The position numbers and the translations under genes were made by a program. From an uncultured Actinomycetes bacterium (lineage in GTDB: Bacteria > Actinomycetota > Actinomycetes > Mycobacteriales > Nakamurellaceae), in NCBI GenBank assembly GCA_937926105.1, contig CALANS010000088.1, forward strand, positions 34,528 through 98,527: DNA of 64,000 nucleotides, in the 5' to 3' direction. The notes under the pieces were generated by a model. The model had not been told where the DNA came from and did not search any database. It saw only the letters and a list, made by a program, of their open reading frames with translations. Numbering within the stretch: the stretch's first letter is position 1; each line of letters opens with the position of its first letter. Positions 35,685-45,033 of this stretch are shown in pieces.

Positions 35685-36194
35685 ATGCGCGTCGTGCGGC
35701 GGCGGATCGGAGACAATGAACCTGTGCCGGGACCGTGGTGGGTTGATCTGCTGGTCAGTGTGGCAGCCGCCCTCCTGGTGGTCTGGCTCGCTCTGGTCGT
35801 CACCGTGCTGGTCGTGCGACCCCGTGGCGCCTCCCTGACCGGCGCCGTGCGGCTCCTGCCGGACGTGCTGCGGCTGCTCCGGCGCCTGGCCACCGATCCG
35901 GCCCTCTCTCGGGGCGTGCGCGTCCGGCTGGGCCTGTTGCTCGCGTACCTAGCTTCGCCGATCGACCTCGTGCCCGACTTCATCCCGATACTCGGCTACG
36001 CCGACGACGCAATCATCGTGCTGGTGGTTCTGCGCGGCATCGCCCGCCGATCTGGGATGGCTACCGTCCGCCGGCACTGGCCCGGTACGGACGACGGCTT
36101 CGCCGCACTGTGCCGGATCGCCCACCTCCGCGACGACAACGAGCCCGCCATCGTGTCGCCACCCGGTCCCGACGACGAGGCCAAACGACGGTGA
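35685..36194 (+). CDS. DUF1232 (YkvA-like) membrane protein
   Basis: About 169 residues from ATG 35685. One membrane helix at ~22-45 is followed by an amphipathic stretch and the DUF1232 core LLAYLASPIDLVPDFIPILG, YADDAIIVLVVLRGIARRSG. The Pro-Ile-Asp-Leu-Val-Pro-Asp motif is diagnostic. Function is not known. The C-terminus ends in an HWPG-type segment common in actinobacterial versions. It is the last clearly core gene before the AT-richer region. Confidence 0.85.
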   Translation: MRVVRRRIGDNEPVPGPWWVDLLVSVAAALLVVWLALVVTVLVVRPRGASLTGAVRLLPDVLRLLRRLATDPALSRGVRVRLGLLLAYLASPIDLVPDFIPILGYADDAIIVLVVLRGIARRSGMATVRRHWPGTDDGFAALCRIAHLRDDNEPAIVSPPGPDDEAKRR

Positions 36195-36280
36195 CGAGGA
36201 TCCCGGTGGTTGTCGACGGACGGACTGTGGCCGATGCCGCACGATGCGGGTCATTGACGACCGCTCGCGTAGCCGGGGAG

Positions 36281-37291
36281 TTACTCGTTCCCGCGTGGTT
36301 TCCCGGTCTCGATCGAGGCAGCGGACGTGCCAGCGGAAATTCTCGTGGTACTGCTGGGCGTGGCCATCCTGTCTCCACGGGCTCCAGAATGGGCACTTGA
36401 GGGATTTGGCTGGTTCGCCGAACGTGAATTCGGCCCGGCCTCGGTCATTGGTTCGCCTTGCTGAGCCTCGATGATGCCCAAGAGTTCGGCTACCACGGCG
36501 ACGGCAATGGTGGCAGGGTTCTTAGCGGTAAGGCCGGGTATTCCGATTGGCGTCCTGATCCGGTCCACCGCGTCCTGGCTGTGGCCTCCTTCGGACAGCA
36601 GGCGACGCTGGAAGCGTGCCCACTTTCCCGCTGAACCTATGAGGCCGATGGACCGAATGTTTGGCAGTCTCAGGGCGGCATCGCACAGTGCCAGGTCCTC
36701 GGCATGGTCGTGGGTCATGACCAGAACATGGGAATCCCGGGGAAGTGTCGCCAACACGCTTTCCGGCGCTAATGGAACGAGGTGCACGTGAACGCGCCCT
36801 ACTGCTGCCGAAAGTGCAGGTGCCAGTCGCTCTGGGTCCAACTGCGCTGTGCGCGTATCGACCAAATGCAGATCGAGCTCTTGCCTGGCCAGGATGCGGG
36901 CGACCTCAAGTCCGACATGCCCTAGACCGAAGATGGCTACTGCTGGTACCGCCGGCATCGGTTCAAGCAGGAGAGTGACTTCACCACCGCAACATTGAAC
37001 ACCATGCACGCTGGGTACCTTATCCGAAAGCGAGACGGTACGCGTTCGCGGTTGGGGAGAGTGATTGTTGAGAAGTGCCCGTGCGTCGTCGACGGCGATC
37101 GCCTCGATATTGCCGCCCCCGATCGACCCCCATGAGTGCTCCGTGCCGACGACCATCTTCGCGCCCGCGCTTCGGGGTGCGTGTCCTCGAACGTCGACGA
37201 CGGTGACCAACACTCCCGGCTGACCCTCGGCTCGCAAGGTCAGCAAGGCATCGAGCCAGGTTCCCGGCGAGACTGGTCGCTGGTCAGACAT
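36281..37291 (-). CDS. xdhC: Xanthine dehydrogenase accessory protein XdhC
   Basis: 336 residues from ATG 37291, overlapping the xdhB end by 8 bases. The N-terminal XdhC domain has GVLVTVVDVRGHAPRSAGAK, GSIGGGNIEA and CCGGEVTLLLEP. The C-terminal Rossmann-like domain has AVAIFGLGHVGLEVARIL, VMTHDHAEDLALCDAAL and IGLIGSAGKWARFQRRL. XdhC binds and sulfurates the molybdenum cofactor and loads it into XdhB. After residue ~280 a Ser/Pro/Asn-rich tail of ~55 residues has no family match and may be extra. Confidence 0.93.
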   Translation of the reverse strand: MSDQRPVSPGTWLDALLTLRAEGQPGVLVTVVDVRGHAPRSAGAKMVVGTEHSWGSIGGGNIEAIAVDDARALLNNHSPQPRTRTVSLSDKVPSVHGVQCCGGEVTLLLEPMPAVPAVAIFGLGHVGLEVARILARQELDLHLVDTRTAQLDPERLAPALSAAVGRVHVHLVPLAPESVLATLPRDSHVLVMTHDHAEDLALCDAALRLPNIRSIGLIGSAGKWARFQRRLLSEGGHSQDAVDRIRTPIGIPGLTAKNPATIAVAVVAELLGIIEAQQGEPMTEAGPNSRSANQPNPSSAHSGARGDRMATPSSTTRISAGTSAASIETGKPRGNE

Positions 37292-39728
37292 TCGTGAGGG
37301 CTGCGGCGCCCACGTCGCCCTGGGATGCGGTCCGGGACTCGGCGTCGCCTGCCTGCAGAACCGACCTGTGCACGCCGCCGGCCGAGCCATCGGCGCTCTG
37401 AGCGCCCATGCGGGTGCGCTGAATGGCCCAGTAGACAGCTTCGGGGATCGCAGGAATAGGGAGAGCCACACCGCCGCTCGGGGGGCCAAACGCCGCGATC
37501 GCATCACGTAATGCTTCTCGCACCGATATGGCTAATCCCAGCGGCGGCTCTCCTACGGCCTTCGATCCGTAGATCGCACCGGCCTCCGACGAATCCTTCA
37601 ACATTGTCACGTTGAACTCGTCGGGCATTTCTGAAAAACTCGGGAGTTTATAGGTGCTGGCAGATTGCGTCAGAAAGCGCCCGCGGCTTTCCGAATCTCC
37701 GGTATCCCAGCGGGTATCCTCAATGGTTAGCCAACCGACACCCTGAACGAAGGCGCCTTCTATCTGACCGAGATCGACCAGTGGTGAAAGGCTGTTCCCG
37801 ACATCGTGCACGATGTCTACCCGCCGGATTCTGTAGCTTCCGGCAAATTCATCTACCTCGACTTCCGAAACGGCAGCGCCATAGGCGAAGTATTTGAAAG
37901 GCGATCCGTGAAATGCCACAGGATCCCAGTATACGCCGTCGGTTCGATAAAACCCGGATGCGAATAGCTGAACCCGTTGCCGGTACGCAGTCATGACAAG
38001 GTCTTCCCAGTCGATGCCATCGGGCTGGCCGATCACATGCGCCCTGCCGTGGGTAACACGCATGTCTGCGGGGTTGGCACCGAGTTGAGTCGCGGCCACC
38101 GTGAGCAGCCTGGCTCGAATCTTGTCGCAGGCCTCCTTCACGGCAGCACCATTGAGGTCGGCGCCGGTACTAGCCGATGTTGCCGATGTATTCGGCACCT
38201 TGTCTGTCCGCGTAGGGGCGAGCCTGACCCGCGATAGGGGTATGCCGAGCGCGGTGGCTGCGACCTGGAGCACCTTCGTATGTACGCCCTGGCCCATCTC
38301 CGTTCCGCCATGTGTGATCAATACGGAGCCATCTCGATATACGTGAACCAGGGCGCCCGCCTGGTTAGCAGCACTGGCTACGAACGAGACACCGTGCTTG
38401 ACAGCAGTGATGGCGATGCCGCGCTTGCGGTGCTGGTGGTCATCGTTGAATGAGTGGACCGCAGTGCGTCGCTTGTTGAAATCCGCCGACTCCAGCACCG
38501 AGTCCCACACCCTGGCTAAGGTTCGGCACTCTGGAATCACTTGCCCGTACGGGGTTGTTTGGCCAGCGCGATAGAAGTTCCGCCGCCTCAACACGTCCGC
38601 GTCGATGCCCAGCAGTGGTGCACAGCGCCCCAGGATATCTTCAATAACCAACATTCCCTGAGGGGTGCCAAAACCGCGGAATGCGGTATTGGAATGCAAA
38701 TTGGTCTTCACGATTCGCCCATGCAACCGAATATTTGGGATCCAATAGCAATTGTCCAGTTGCACCATCGCTCTCGTCAGGACGGCATCAGAAAGGTCCA
38801 GACTCCAACCGCCATTGGCGACCAGAGTGACATCGAGTGCGCCAATTCGCCCGTCATCGTCGAAGCCGACTTCCCACTGGGCGAGGAAATCGTGGCGCTT
38901 GCCGGTCATCGTAAGGTCCTGGCTGCGATTCAGGCGCACGCGCACGGGTCGCTCTGTTAGTACAGCGCCCAGTGCCGCGATCGCGGCGAACCCATGCGGC
39001 TGCATCTCTTTTCCGCCGAACGCACCGCCCATGCGTTGGGCCTCGACACAAACCTCATTGCTCTGCTTGCCGAGTACTCGTGCAACAACCTCTTGGGTCT
39101 CGGAGGGATGCTGGGTGCTGCTCTCGATAAATAGCTGCCCACTGTCATCGATATATGCGAGGGCGGCTTGGGTTTCAAGATAGAAGTGCTCCTGGCTACC
39201 TATCTCCAGTTCCCCTTGGAATCGGCTAGATGACTCGGACATCCCAGCATCGACGTCACCGCGGCTGATCCTTGGATCTATACCCTGGTAGCTATTCGCC
39301 TCCATCGCCTCGCGGATGGTGACCATCGACGGTAAGTCGTCCAATGTAATTCGAACAGCGGCAGCGCCGATACGCGCCGCTTCCAGGGTCTCTCCCAGCA
39401 CCCAGCATACCGCCTGACCATTAAACATGACCTCGGTCGGAAATAGCGGCTCGTCGGCATGAATGCCGGCATCGTTGACGCCCGGAACGTCAGTCGCCGT
39501 CAAGACTCGTACAACGCCGGGCACGGCCAGAGCCGCATCCACCTCTAGCGCGGTGACGCGAGCATGGGCATGGAAGACCTGTACGGGGTATGCGTGCAGG
39601 ATGTCTTTGGTGCGGTAGACCAAGTCGTCGGTGTAAATCGCCTTTCCAGTGACATGCAACCTTGCGCTCTCATGCGGGATGCTGTTGCCAACTTGAGCGT
39701 CGTCAGGCCGGTCGGATAGCGCACTCAC
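37284..39728 (-). CDS. xdhB: Xanthine dehydrogenase, molybdopterin-binding subunit
   Basis: 814 residues from a GTG overlapping the xdhA stop. The N-terminal hammerhead domain (HVTGKAIYTDD) precedes the Mo domain. Substrate and cofactor motifs are QEHFYLETQAALA, QRMGGAFGGKE, TGKRHDF, FRGFGTPQG and near the end AIYGSKAVGEPPLGLA with the catalytic Glu. These place it with true xanthine dehydrogenases rather than CO or aldehyde oxidases. It hydroxylates a purine or related N-heterocycle at the Mo centre. The exact substrate is not certain, given the pyrimidine genes nearby. Confidence 0.94.
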   Translation of the reverse strand: MSALSDRPDDAQVGNSIPHESARLHVTGKAIYTDDLVYRTKDILHAYPVQVFHAHARVTALEVDAALAVPGVVRVLTATDVPGVNDAGIHADEPLFPTEVMFNGQAVCWVLGETLEAARIGAAAVRITLDDLPSMVTIREAMEANSYQGIDPRISRGDVDAGMSESSSRFQGELEIGSQEHFYLETQAALAYIDDSGQLFIESSTQHPSETQEVVARVLGKQSNEVCVEAQRMGGAFGGKEMQPHGFAAIAALGAVLTERPVRVRLNRSQDLTMTGKRHDFLAQWEVGFDDDGRIGALDVTLVANGGWSLDLSDAVLTRAMVQLDNCYWIPNIRLHGRIVKTNLHSNTAFRGFGTPQGMLVIEDILGRCAPLLGIDADVLRRRNFYRAGQTTPYGQVIPECRTLARVWDSVLESADFNKRRTAVHSFNDDHQHRKRGIAITAVKHGVSFVASAANQAGALVHVYRDGSVLITHGGTEMGQGVHTKVLQVAATALGIPLSRVRLAPTRTDKVPNTSATSASTGADLNGAAVKEACDKIRARLLTVAATQLGANPADMRVTHGRAHVIGQPDGIDWEDLVMTAYRQRVQLFASGFYRTDGVYWDPVAFHGSPFKYFAYGAAVSEVEVDEFAGSYRIRRVDIVHDVGNSLSPLVDLGQIEGAFVQGVGWLTIEDTRWDTGDSESRGRFLTQSASTYKLPSFSEMPDEFNVTMLKDSSEAGAIYGSKAVGEPPLGLAISVREALRDAIAAFGPPSGGVALPIPAIPEAVYWAIQRTRMGAQSADGSAGGVHRSVLQAGDAESRTASQGDVGAAALTNV

Positions 39729-41194
39729 ACCAATTCACCTTCCATCATCTCGGCGTACAACCGGTGCAGGCTTTGCGTCAGCATTTCGGTGCGATATGCG
39801 GCGCTTGCACGATGATCGCTCAGCGGCGCGGCCTCATGACACATGACCTGTGAAGCAGCATCGACGCTGTCCGTGGTCCATGGTGAGCCCGTCAGGAGTG
39901 ATTCGGTCCGGAGCGCTCGTATCGGCCTGTCGGCAACACCGCCCAGTCCGATCCGGGCCTTCTCAACGATGCCATCGCGAATCTCAAGTGCGATGGCCAC
40001 CGCAACGCTCGAAATATCATCGAACCTTCTCTTGGCGATCTTGTAGAAGGTGGCAGTTGATGCTAGGGGGAGCGGTACCCGAATGGCTCGTATCAGCTCG
40101 TCAGTCGCCCGCACGCTTGTACGGTAGCCAGTGAAGTAGTCCGCGATGGGGACGTCGCGCTCCCCGTCGTGACCCACCAGGCAAACTGTAGCCTCCAATG
40201 CCAGGAGTGCTGGGAGAGCGTCGCCGATGGGCGAGCCCGTCCCGATATTGCCCCCCAACGTTGCTCTGTTTCTGATGAGACGAGAGGCGAACTGCGGCCA
40301 GAGGCACGCCAGCAGAGGAATCCTTCCACGAAGGAGCCGCTCAATTTCTGTGAGCGTGAGGGCTGAACCTATCTCTATGTAGTCTGATGTCTGACGCAAT
40401 TCGCGCATCTCAGGCACTTGGTCCACGGCGAGAGTGAGCGTGGCGCGCTCACCTCGAATATTGACTTGGACGCCCCAGTCAGTGCAGCCGGCGACGATAG
40501 TGACGTCGCGGTTGTCGTGCAACAGGCGTAGAGCGGCATCCAACGTGGTCGCGCGGACAAACCTGCTGTCGCCATCAGATATGTCTGTTGCAGTCGGTGT
40601 CGGGGCGGGCGCGCTGCGGCGGCGGGCCAACCAATCGTCGTCTTCTGGCCAGCCGAGCGCGAACGCAGCATCCTGAATCGGTCGGTATCCAGTACACCTG
40701 CAGAGATTGCCACTCAATGCGTGGATGTCGAATCCGTTTTGACCCGTCATCCGATCATCGCCGGCACGATCAGAGGTGCGGGCGGCGTCTCCTGGTGCAC
40801 TCGTTGTGTGTCTGTTCCGGGCTCCCCGGTAATACTCGGCTGCCATGCTGCAAACGAATCCTGGTGTGCAATAGCCACATTGCGATCCGCCAATTGACGC
40901 CATTAGGTACTGGACGGGATGCAGAACTTCGGGAGTACCCAACCCCTCGGCGGTGACCACCTCTTGACGGTCCACCGCGGCAGCAGGGATGAGGCATGAA
41001 TTAACTGCGACCCATTCGGTTGGTGTGTCTTGGCCGGGGCGGGCCACCAGGACGCTGCAGGCTCCGCACTCGCCCTCGGCGCACCCTTCCTTCGCCCCCG
41101 TCAGACCATGCTCCCGCAGGAAGTCCAGGAGCGTCATGGAGGTTGGTATTTCGGGCGCCGTTAGTGCTTGCCCGTTGACAGTGATGCTGATCAT
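39725..41194 (-). CDS. xdhA: Xanthine dehydrogenase small subunit (2Fe-2S and FAD domains)
   Basis: 489 residues from ATG 41194. The N-terminal ferredoxin-like domain has CAEGECGACSVLV, and the helical [2Fe-2S] domain has GGSQCGYCTPGFV and GNLCRCTGYRPI. An insert of ~30 residues rich in Arg, Thr and Asp separates these last two motifs. From ~215 the FAD domain follows: IVAGCTDWGVQVN, then LGGNIGTGSPIGD. It passes electrons from the Mo centre to NAD via FAD. This fused layout is the bacterial XdhA type. First gene of the xdhABC operon. Confidence 0.94.
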   Translation of the reverse strand: MISITVNGQALTAPEIPTSMTLLDFLREHGLTGAKEGCAEGECGACSVLVARPGQDTPTEWVAVNSCLIPAAAVDRQEVVTAEGLGTPEVLHPVQYLMASIGGSQCGYCTPGFVCSMAAEYYRGARNRHTTSAPGDAARTSDRAGDDRMTGQNGFDIHALSGNLCRCTGYRPIQDAAFALGWPEDDDWLARRRSAPAPTPTATDISDGDSRFVRATTLDAALRLLHDNRDVTIVAGCTDWGVQVNIRGERATLTLAVDQVPEMRELRQTSDYIEIGSALTLTEIERLLRGRIPLLACLWPQFASRLIRNRATLGGNIGTGSPIGDALPALLALEATVCLVGHDGERDVPIADYFTGYRTSVRATDELIRAIRVPLPLASTATFYKIAKRRFDDISSVAVAIALEIRDGIVEKARIGLGGVADRPIRALRTESLLTGSPWTTDSVDAASQVMCHEAAPLSDHRASAAYRTEMLTQSLHRLYAEMMEGELV

Positions 41195-41852
41195 CAGGAC
41201 TGCGTGCCCCCTAGCGCGGAAGACGTTCACGTCCCGTCCCATTCTACACGCGTGGGTGTTCCGATTCCACTGGACGGAAACCATCTGTATGGACCGTGCG
41301 ATCCCCGTCGATGGCCACTGGGTCTCCCACCGACATCCATGAGCCTACTAGTGCTTGTACTGAGCGATTCGGCGGCATCTCAGCACGCTGCGCGATGCCG
41401 CCGGGTTGGGTTCCCCTGCGGCCGCGTGTCTGAATAGTGCCCTTTCATTTAGAGAGCGCGGTCGCCTGTGAGATGGATGGGAACGCGGGGCCCTCGTTGA
41501 GGCGACCACTCGGTTCGCGCGCCGCGGCGCATTGCGCGTCACCACCTAGTGGACGACTCAGCGACGCGGGTTGCGGGTGACGACACCGGTTGCACCACGA
41601 GCGGGCCGAGGCCTGGCAGAGCCACGGTGGGCCCGGTCAGGCATCCATCTCGGCTGCCTCCGCGATCACGTATCGGCGCAGACTGGACCGATTTCGTCAG
41701 CACCATCGCACAATCCGTCGCACTCATCCGAAGCCGTAGCGGTCGGGCTGAGGCTTGGTCGCGAGGATCGCCAGCTATCCCAAAACGCCGTACCGGCCTG
41801 TCCACCCCGGAGTGCTGGCATGTCACGCCGACCCGCGCATCTGAAGAAGACT
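41195..41852. other. 658-base intergenic region upstream of xdhA
   Basis: Several short frames run through this stretch, but none has family similarity or a good ribosome site. It should contain the xdhA promoter. A weak copy of the cluster's palindrome (41431-41447) and a TTCC-N7-GGAA repeat (41265-41279) are the only ordered elements noticed. Confidence 0.5.
41431..41447. promoter_or_regulatory. Weak third copy of the pyr/ABC operator, upstream of xdhA
   Basis: TGAATAGTGCCCTTTCA keeps the outer TGAA and TTTCA half-sites and the 17-base length of the two stronger sites at 48753 and 49286, matching the latter at 12 of 17 places. It lies about 240 bases before the xdhA start. Alone it would not be convincing. 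Confidence 0.25.
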
Positions 41853-42335
41853 CTAGGCGCCATCGATGAAGAAAGTGGGCATGTCCATATTCTGGACTTC
41901 TGACGCCTTCAAGACCCCCGGCAGAACGGATGCGACCAATTCAACGTGTAGGTCATGCGCTCGCGCCAATCCGACGAGGCCAGAAACGGATCGGACGGAG
42001 GTGAATGTGTCTGCCAGCAGAACCGTGGAGTGCGCGCTACGGGGCTCGTCGACCAAGTTGAGGAGGCCATTGTTCTCATACGCGCGTAGCACGGTGCAAC
42101 CTAGTCGCTCGGCCACGAGGAAGCCAAGGATTCCAGACTGGATCTCGTCCCATATGAGCAACGATCCCGGATTCAGTGGAGCAATATGCCGAGCAAGCTC
42201 TGCGCTCACCAATCGTGCGCCGGCAAAATCACGCATGAAGTCGAGGCTCGGGCGGTCATCCGGCCCATGGACGCTCGTACGGAGGAGTGCTGCGACCGTC
42301 GTCAACGGTGCAGGGGTGGCGCTCCCTTGACTCAT
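41853..42335 (-). CDS. Degenerate type I phosphoribosyltransferase-fold protein
   Basis: 160 residues from ATG 42335. The core resembles orotate-type PRTases: PGSLLIWDEIQSGILGFLVAERLG (substrate-side strand and helix), CTVLRAYENNGLLNLVDEPRS (flexible-loop area) and VLLADTFTSVRS in place of the PRPP loop, which in active enzymes reads like Val-Asp-Asp-Val-x-Thr-Thr-Gly. Only one acidic residue remains in the loop. It may bind a nucleotide-like ligand or be inactive. It lies 39 bases after the iclR gene, so the two are probably co-transcribed. A second such protein is encoded at 46362-46913. Confidence 0.55.
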   Translation of the reverse strand: MSQGSATPAPLTTVAALLRTSVHGPDDRPSLDFMRDFAGARLVSAELARHIAPLNPGSLLIWDEIQSGILGFLVAERLGCTVLRAYENNGLLNLVDEPRSAHSTVLLADTFTSVRSVSGLVGLARAHDLHVELVASVLPGVLKASEVQNMDMPTFFIDGA

Positions 42336-42374
42336 CACCACAGCCCTTCTCACAGGCAGGCCGAAGTCGACCAG

Positions 42375-43211
42375 CTACCCAAGATCCGTTGACGGATCGG
42401 CCGGACTGGTGCCATGCCAGCCCAGGTCGGTTGCGATTGCGTTCGCAGAAGCTACCACCTTTTCGATGATAGCGTACTGCTGTTCAGCGGTGACCCGTTG
42501 CTTTGGGGCGGCCAGGGTAAGACTGGCGCACACGCGTCCGTCAGCTTGCCGAATTGGCGCTGCCACCGCCCAGACGCCACGGTCCAGCTCGTTATCGCAG
42601 AGGTCGTAGCCACGGGCACGCACCTTGGGAAGGTGCTCGATGACCTCCTGGATCGTCTGAGGTGTGTCTTCGGTATACGATTTCATCGGAAAATCACGCA
42701 GCATTGTTTCTGCAGACGACTGGTCGAGATCGGCAAGCAACACTCGGGCTGACGCGGCTGCGTGAATTGGCATTTCTTGACCAATCCTCACGAAGAGTCG
42801 TAGTGGATGTTTCGTCTGTGCCAGCGCTACGCATACGGCTCGTCCTGCGTGGAGCTCCGTAGCGAACACGGTTTCCATCGTCTCTTTCGCGAGCTCGCGA
42901 ATCTGGGGATGTGGTGCGGACAGGTAGCCGATCGCCGGCTCATGTCCCTGTGTAAGGCTCGTAAATGCGGGCCCAATGAAGTAGCGCTTGCTGGTCGGCG
43001 ACCGGATCACAAAGCGTTCACTTTCAAGCACGTTCAGAATTCGGTATACGCTCGCATTGGGCAGGTTCAGGTGCTTGCTGAGCTCCAGCAGGGTCCATCC
43101 GGTGCTGCTTCCCTGGCCGATTGTCTGGATCAATCGCAACGCGCGCGTAACTGGACGGAGTTGATCCGCACGCTTAGCGCCCGCCGAAGTACCCTGCCCG
43201 TCACTAGCCAT
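42375..43211 (-). CDS. IclR family transcriptional regulator
   Basis: 278 residues. Winged HTH at ~22-85: ALRLIQTIGQGSSTGWTLLE, then SKHLNLPNASVYRILNVLES. The C-terminal effector domain (~100-265) has the IclR pattern, with IPIHAAASARVLLA-like (here MPIHAAASARVLLAD), a Gly-Tyr-Asp segment and VAAPIRQADGRVCASLTLA. Such regulators commonly control catabolic clusters for purines, aromatic acids or similar, with the substrate as ligand. It is the only transcription factor in the AT-richer island and so the best candidate for the shared palindromes at 48752 and 49284. Confidence 0.92.
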   Translation of the reverse strand: MASDGQGTSAGAKRADQLRPVTRALRLIQTIGQGSSTGWTLLELSKHLNLPNASVYRILNVLESERFVIRSPTSKRYFIGPAFTSLTQGHEPAIGYLSAPHPQIRELAKETMETVFATELHAGRAVCVALAQTKHPLRLFVRIGQEMPIHAAASARVLLADLDQSSAETMLRDFPMKSYTEDTPQTIQEVIEHLPKVRARGYDLCDNELDRGVWAVAAPIRQADGRVCASLTLAAPKQRVTAEQQYAIIEKVVASANAIATDLGWHGTSPADPSTDLG

Positions 43212-43674
43212 CGCTGTCGTCTATCTCCTTCTTGCCACGCCGCGCTGTACTTGGTATGCGCCTTGATAACTGTCGATCGAAACCCATGTGACGTACCGCC
43301 TAAGACTACCGGAACTCTGCGTTTACTTACCGGTTCAGGAGCATGAGCATACTCCGAGTTGGGGTAAGACACCGAGCACGATGGCGATGAACGACTGTGC
43401 GAACGCCTGTGGGTGTGACCGGTTGGCATTGCGGGCGGAAGGTTCAAATACTTCCGGGCGTTCAAGTTCTGGCGGTCGCGGCTGGCCGCGGATCGTCAGA
43501 GTTCGGTGCCGGGTACAGGTGCCCCGGGGATCAGAGCGAGGACAGTCCCGATGGGTACCGGAGCCCTGTTGGACCACCATGTCAGAACTGCGGTCGCGCG
43601 TACGGTGACCACGGCGGCTGGTGTCTGATTGCTGGGAGCAGATCCCAATGGGAGGTCGGCCGGATGGCATTCGA
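43212..43674. other. 463-base gap between pyrC and the iclR gene
   Basis: No frame with coding character was found. The region should hold the iclR promoter and the terminator of the pyr operon. A palindrome at 43436-43456 is the only ordered element noticed. Confidence 0.5.
43436..43456. promoter_or_regulatory. Perfect 6-9-6 inverted repeat upstream of the iclR gene
   Basis: CGGAAG at 43436-43441 and CTTCCG at 43451-43456 flank an A/T-rich nine-base centre. GGAA/TTCC half-sites are common in IclR-family operators, so it may serve autoregulation. The distance of ~225 bases to the gene weakens this. Confidence 0.35.
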
Positions 43675-45015
43675 TCAGGCATAATTCCAAACGTCGCGGC
43701 CGTCCAGCAGTGTTGCCATTGGCATACCCCTGAATGTGGCGCCCATGTATGGCGAATTCTGCGACTTTGACCGGATCGACGTGCTGTTGAAGGTCCAAGT
43801 AGCGTCAGGGTCGACGAATACCAGGCTGGCGGGTTCGCCGACTGCGATCGGCCGGCCTGCTGCGTGCGAAATACCCCCGATGCTGGCCGGTCGATGGGAC
43901 ATCAGATCTGCCACCTGATACCAGTTGATAGCCCCCCACGGGCTGAGAGCCTGTAACAGCACGGCCAACGCGGACTCGAGTCCTATCATGCCGAACGGTG
44001 CCTGCGGCCAGTCGAGTGCCTTTCTCTGACGAGTGTGGGGCGCGTGGTCGGTTGCGACACAGTCAATAACACCCTCGTACAGCGCCTCGCGGACCGCCGT
44101 CACGTCAGCGTTGGTGCGCAGCGGGGGATTTACCTTGAAGTTCGGATCCCGCCCTAGGACTAGCTGGTCGGTGAGGACTAGGTGATGCGGCGCTGCCTCG
44201 GCGGTCACCGGGAATCCACGGGACTTGGCCCAGCGGATCACCCCCACCGCCTGTGCCGTCGAAACATGGCAGACGTGCAATCGTCCGCCAGTTGCTTCGG
44301 CCAGGATCACGTCTCGAGCGATGATGTCTGCCTCAGCCGCGGCGGGCCATTCCGCAAGGCCGGTCAGCCTGGCGGCATCCCCGGCATTGACCTGGCCGGC
44401 ACCGGCAAGTAGCGGATCTTGGGCGTGTTGTGCGACGGTAACACCCAGCCTTTCGCCTGATGCCAGTGCACGATGCATCAGGCCCGAATCAGCTACACAG
44501 TGACCGTCGTCTGAGAACAGCGTGACTCCGGCAGCGGCGAGTGCGTCGAAATCCGCCAGGTGGGTTCCTTCGAGTCCCAGAGTGATCGCGCCGACCGGGT
44601 GAACTCGGATAGCGGCGTCGCGCTTGGCGAGTTCGCGGATGTGGCTCACACGGTCCACGTTATCGGTGACGGGATCGGTGTTCGCCATGGCGAAGACGTC
44701 GGTGTAGCCTCCGCAGGCAGCAGCTAACGATCCGGTAGCTATGGTCTCGGCTTCTTCGGAACCCGGCTCCCGCAAGTGTGTGTGTATATCGACGAACCCT
44801 GGCAGCACGACCATGCCTTTGAACTCGCTCCGTAAGACAGCGGTTGGGCGCGGGGGTACTTCATGCTGACCGCTCTGCCTTTCGGCGCCGCCTTCGTGCG
44901 GGATGATGGCCGTGACGACGCCCTGCTTGACGTGTATGTCAGCTGGCGGACCGCCGTAGGGGCGAACGCCGGAGAGTATGACGTCATTATTGGCGGACGC
45001 TTGCAGAACATCCAT
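43675..45015 (-). CDS. pyrC: Dihydroorotase (class I type)
   Basis: 446 residues. The amidohydrolase signature VDIHTHLREPG (His78, His80, Arg82) and Asn in AMANTDPVTDN are dihydroorotase features. Further metal His residues lie in HPVGAITLGLEG/VAQHAQDP and HVCHVSTAQA, and the catalytic Asp in VATDHAPHT near residue 320. Arg after the HxH motif and the PG ending separate it from most hydantoinases and allantoinases, though the families are close. In this operon, with an M20 carbamoyl-amino-acid hydrolase and class 1B PyrD/PyrK, it probably opens dihydroorotate to N-carbamoyl-aspartate. Confidence 0.85.
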   Translation of the reverse strand: MDVLQASANNDVILSGVRPYGGPPADIHVKQGVVTAIIPHEGGAERQSGQHEVPPRPTAVLRSEFKGMVVLPGFVDIHTHLREPGSEEAETIATGSLAAACGGYTDVFAMANTDPVTDNVDRVSHIRELAKRDAAIRVHPVGAITLGLEGTHLADFDALAAAGVTLFSDDGHCVADSGLMHRALASGERLGVTVAQHAQDPLLAGAGQVNAGDAARLTGLAEWPAAAEADIIARDVILAEATGGRLHVCHVSTAQAVGVIRWAKSRGFPVTAEAAPHHLVLTDQLVLGRDPNFKVNPPLRTNADVTAVREALYEGVIDCVATDHAPHTRQRKALDWPQAPFGMIGLESALAVLLQALSPWGAINWYQVADLMSHRPASIGGISHAAGRPIAVGEPASLVFVDPDATWTFNSTSIRSKSQNSPYMGATFRGMPMATLLDGRDVWNYA

Positions 45016-45033
45016 GCTGGTGTCGTTCCTTGC

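Noticed and set aside
36195..36300. Expected left attachment repeat of the tRNA 3' end
   Set aside because: No copy of the T-arm/acceptor sequence of the tRNA was found here, so the left border is not claimed as an attachment site.
36281..36450. Ser/Pro/Asn-rich tail of XdhC as sign of a frameshift
   Set aside because: The tail is open in frame to a normal stop and no downstream XdhC sequence in another frame was seen; more likely a natural extension.
41265..41279. TTCC-N7-GGAA repeat upstream of xdhA
   Set aside because: Half-sites of four bases are too short to be more than chance, although its CCAGT core recalls the pyrD operator.
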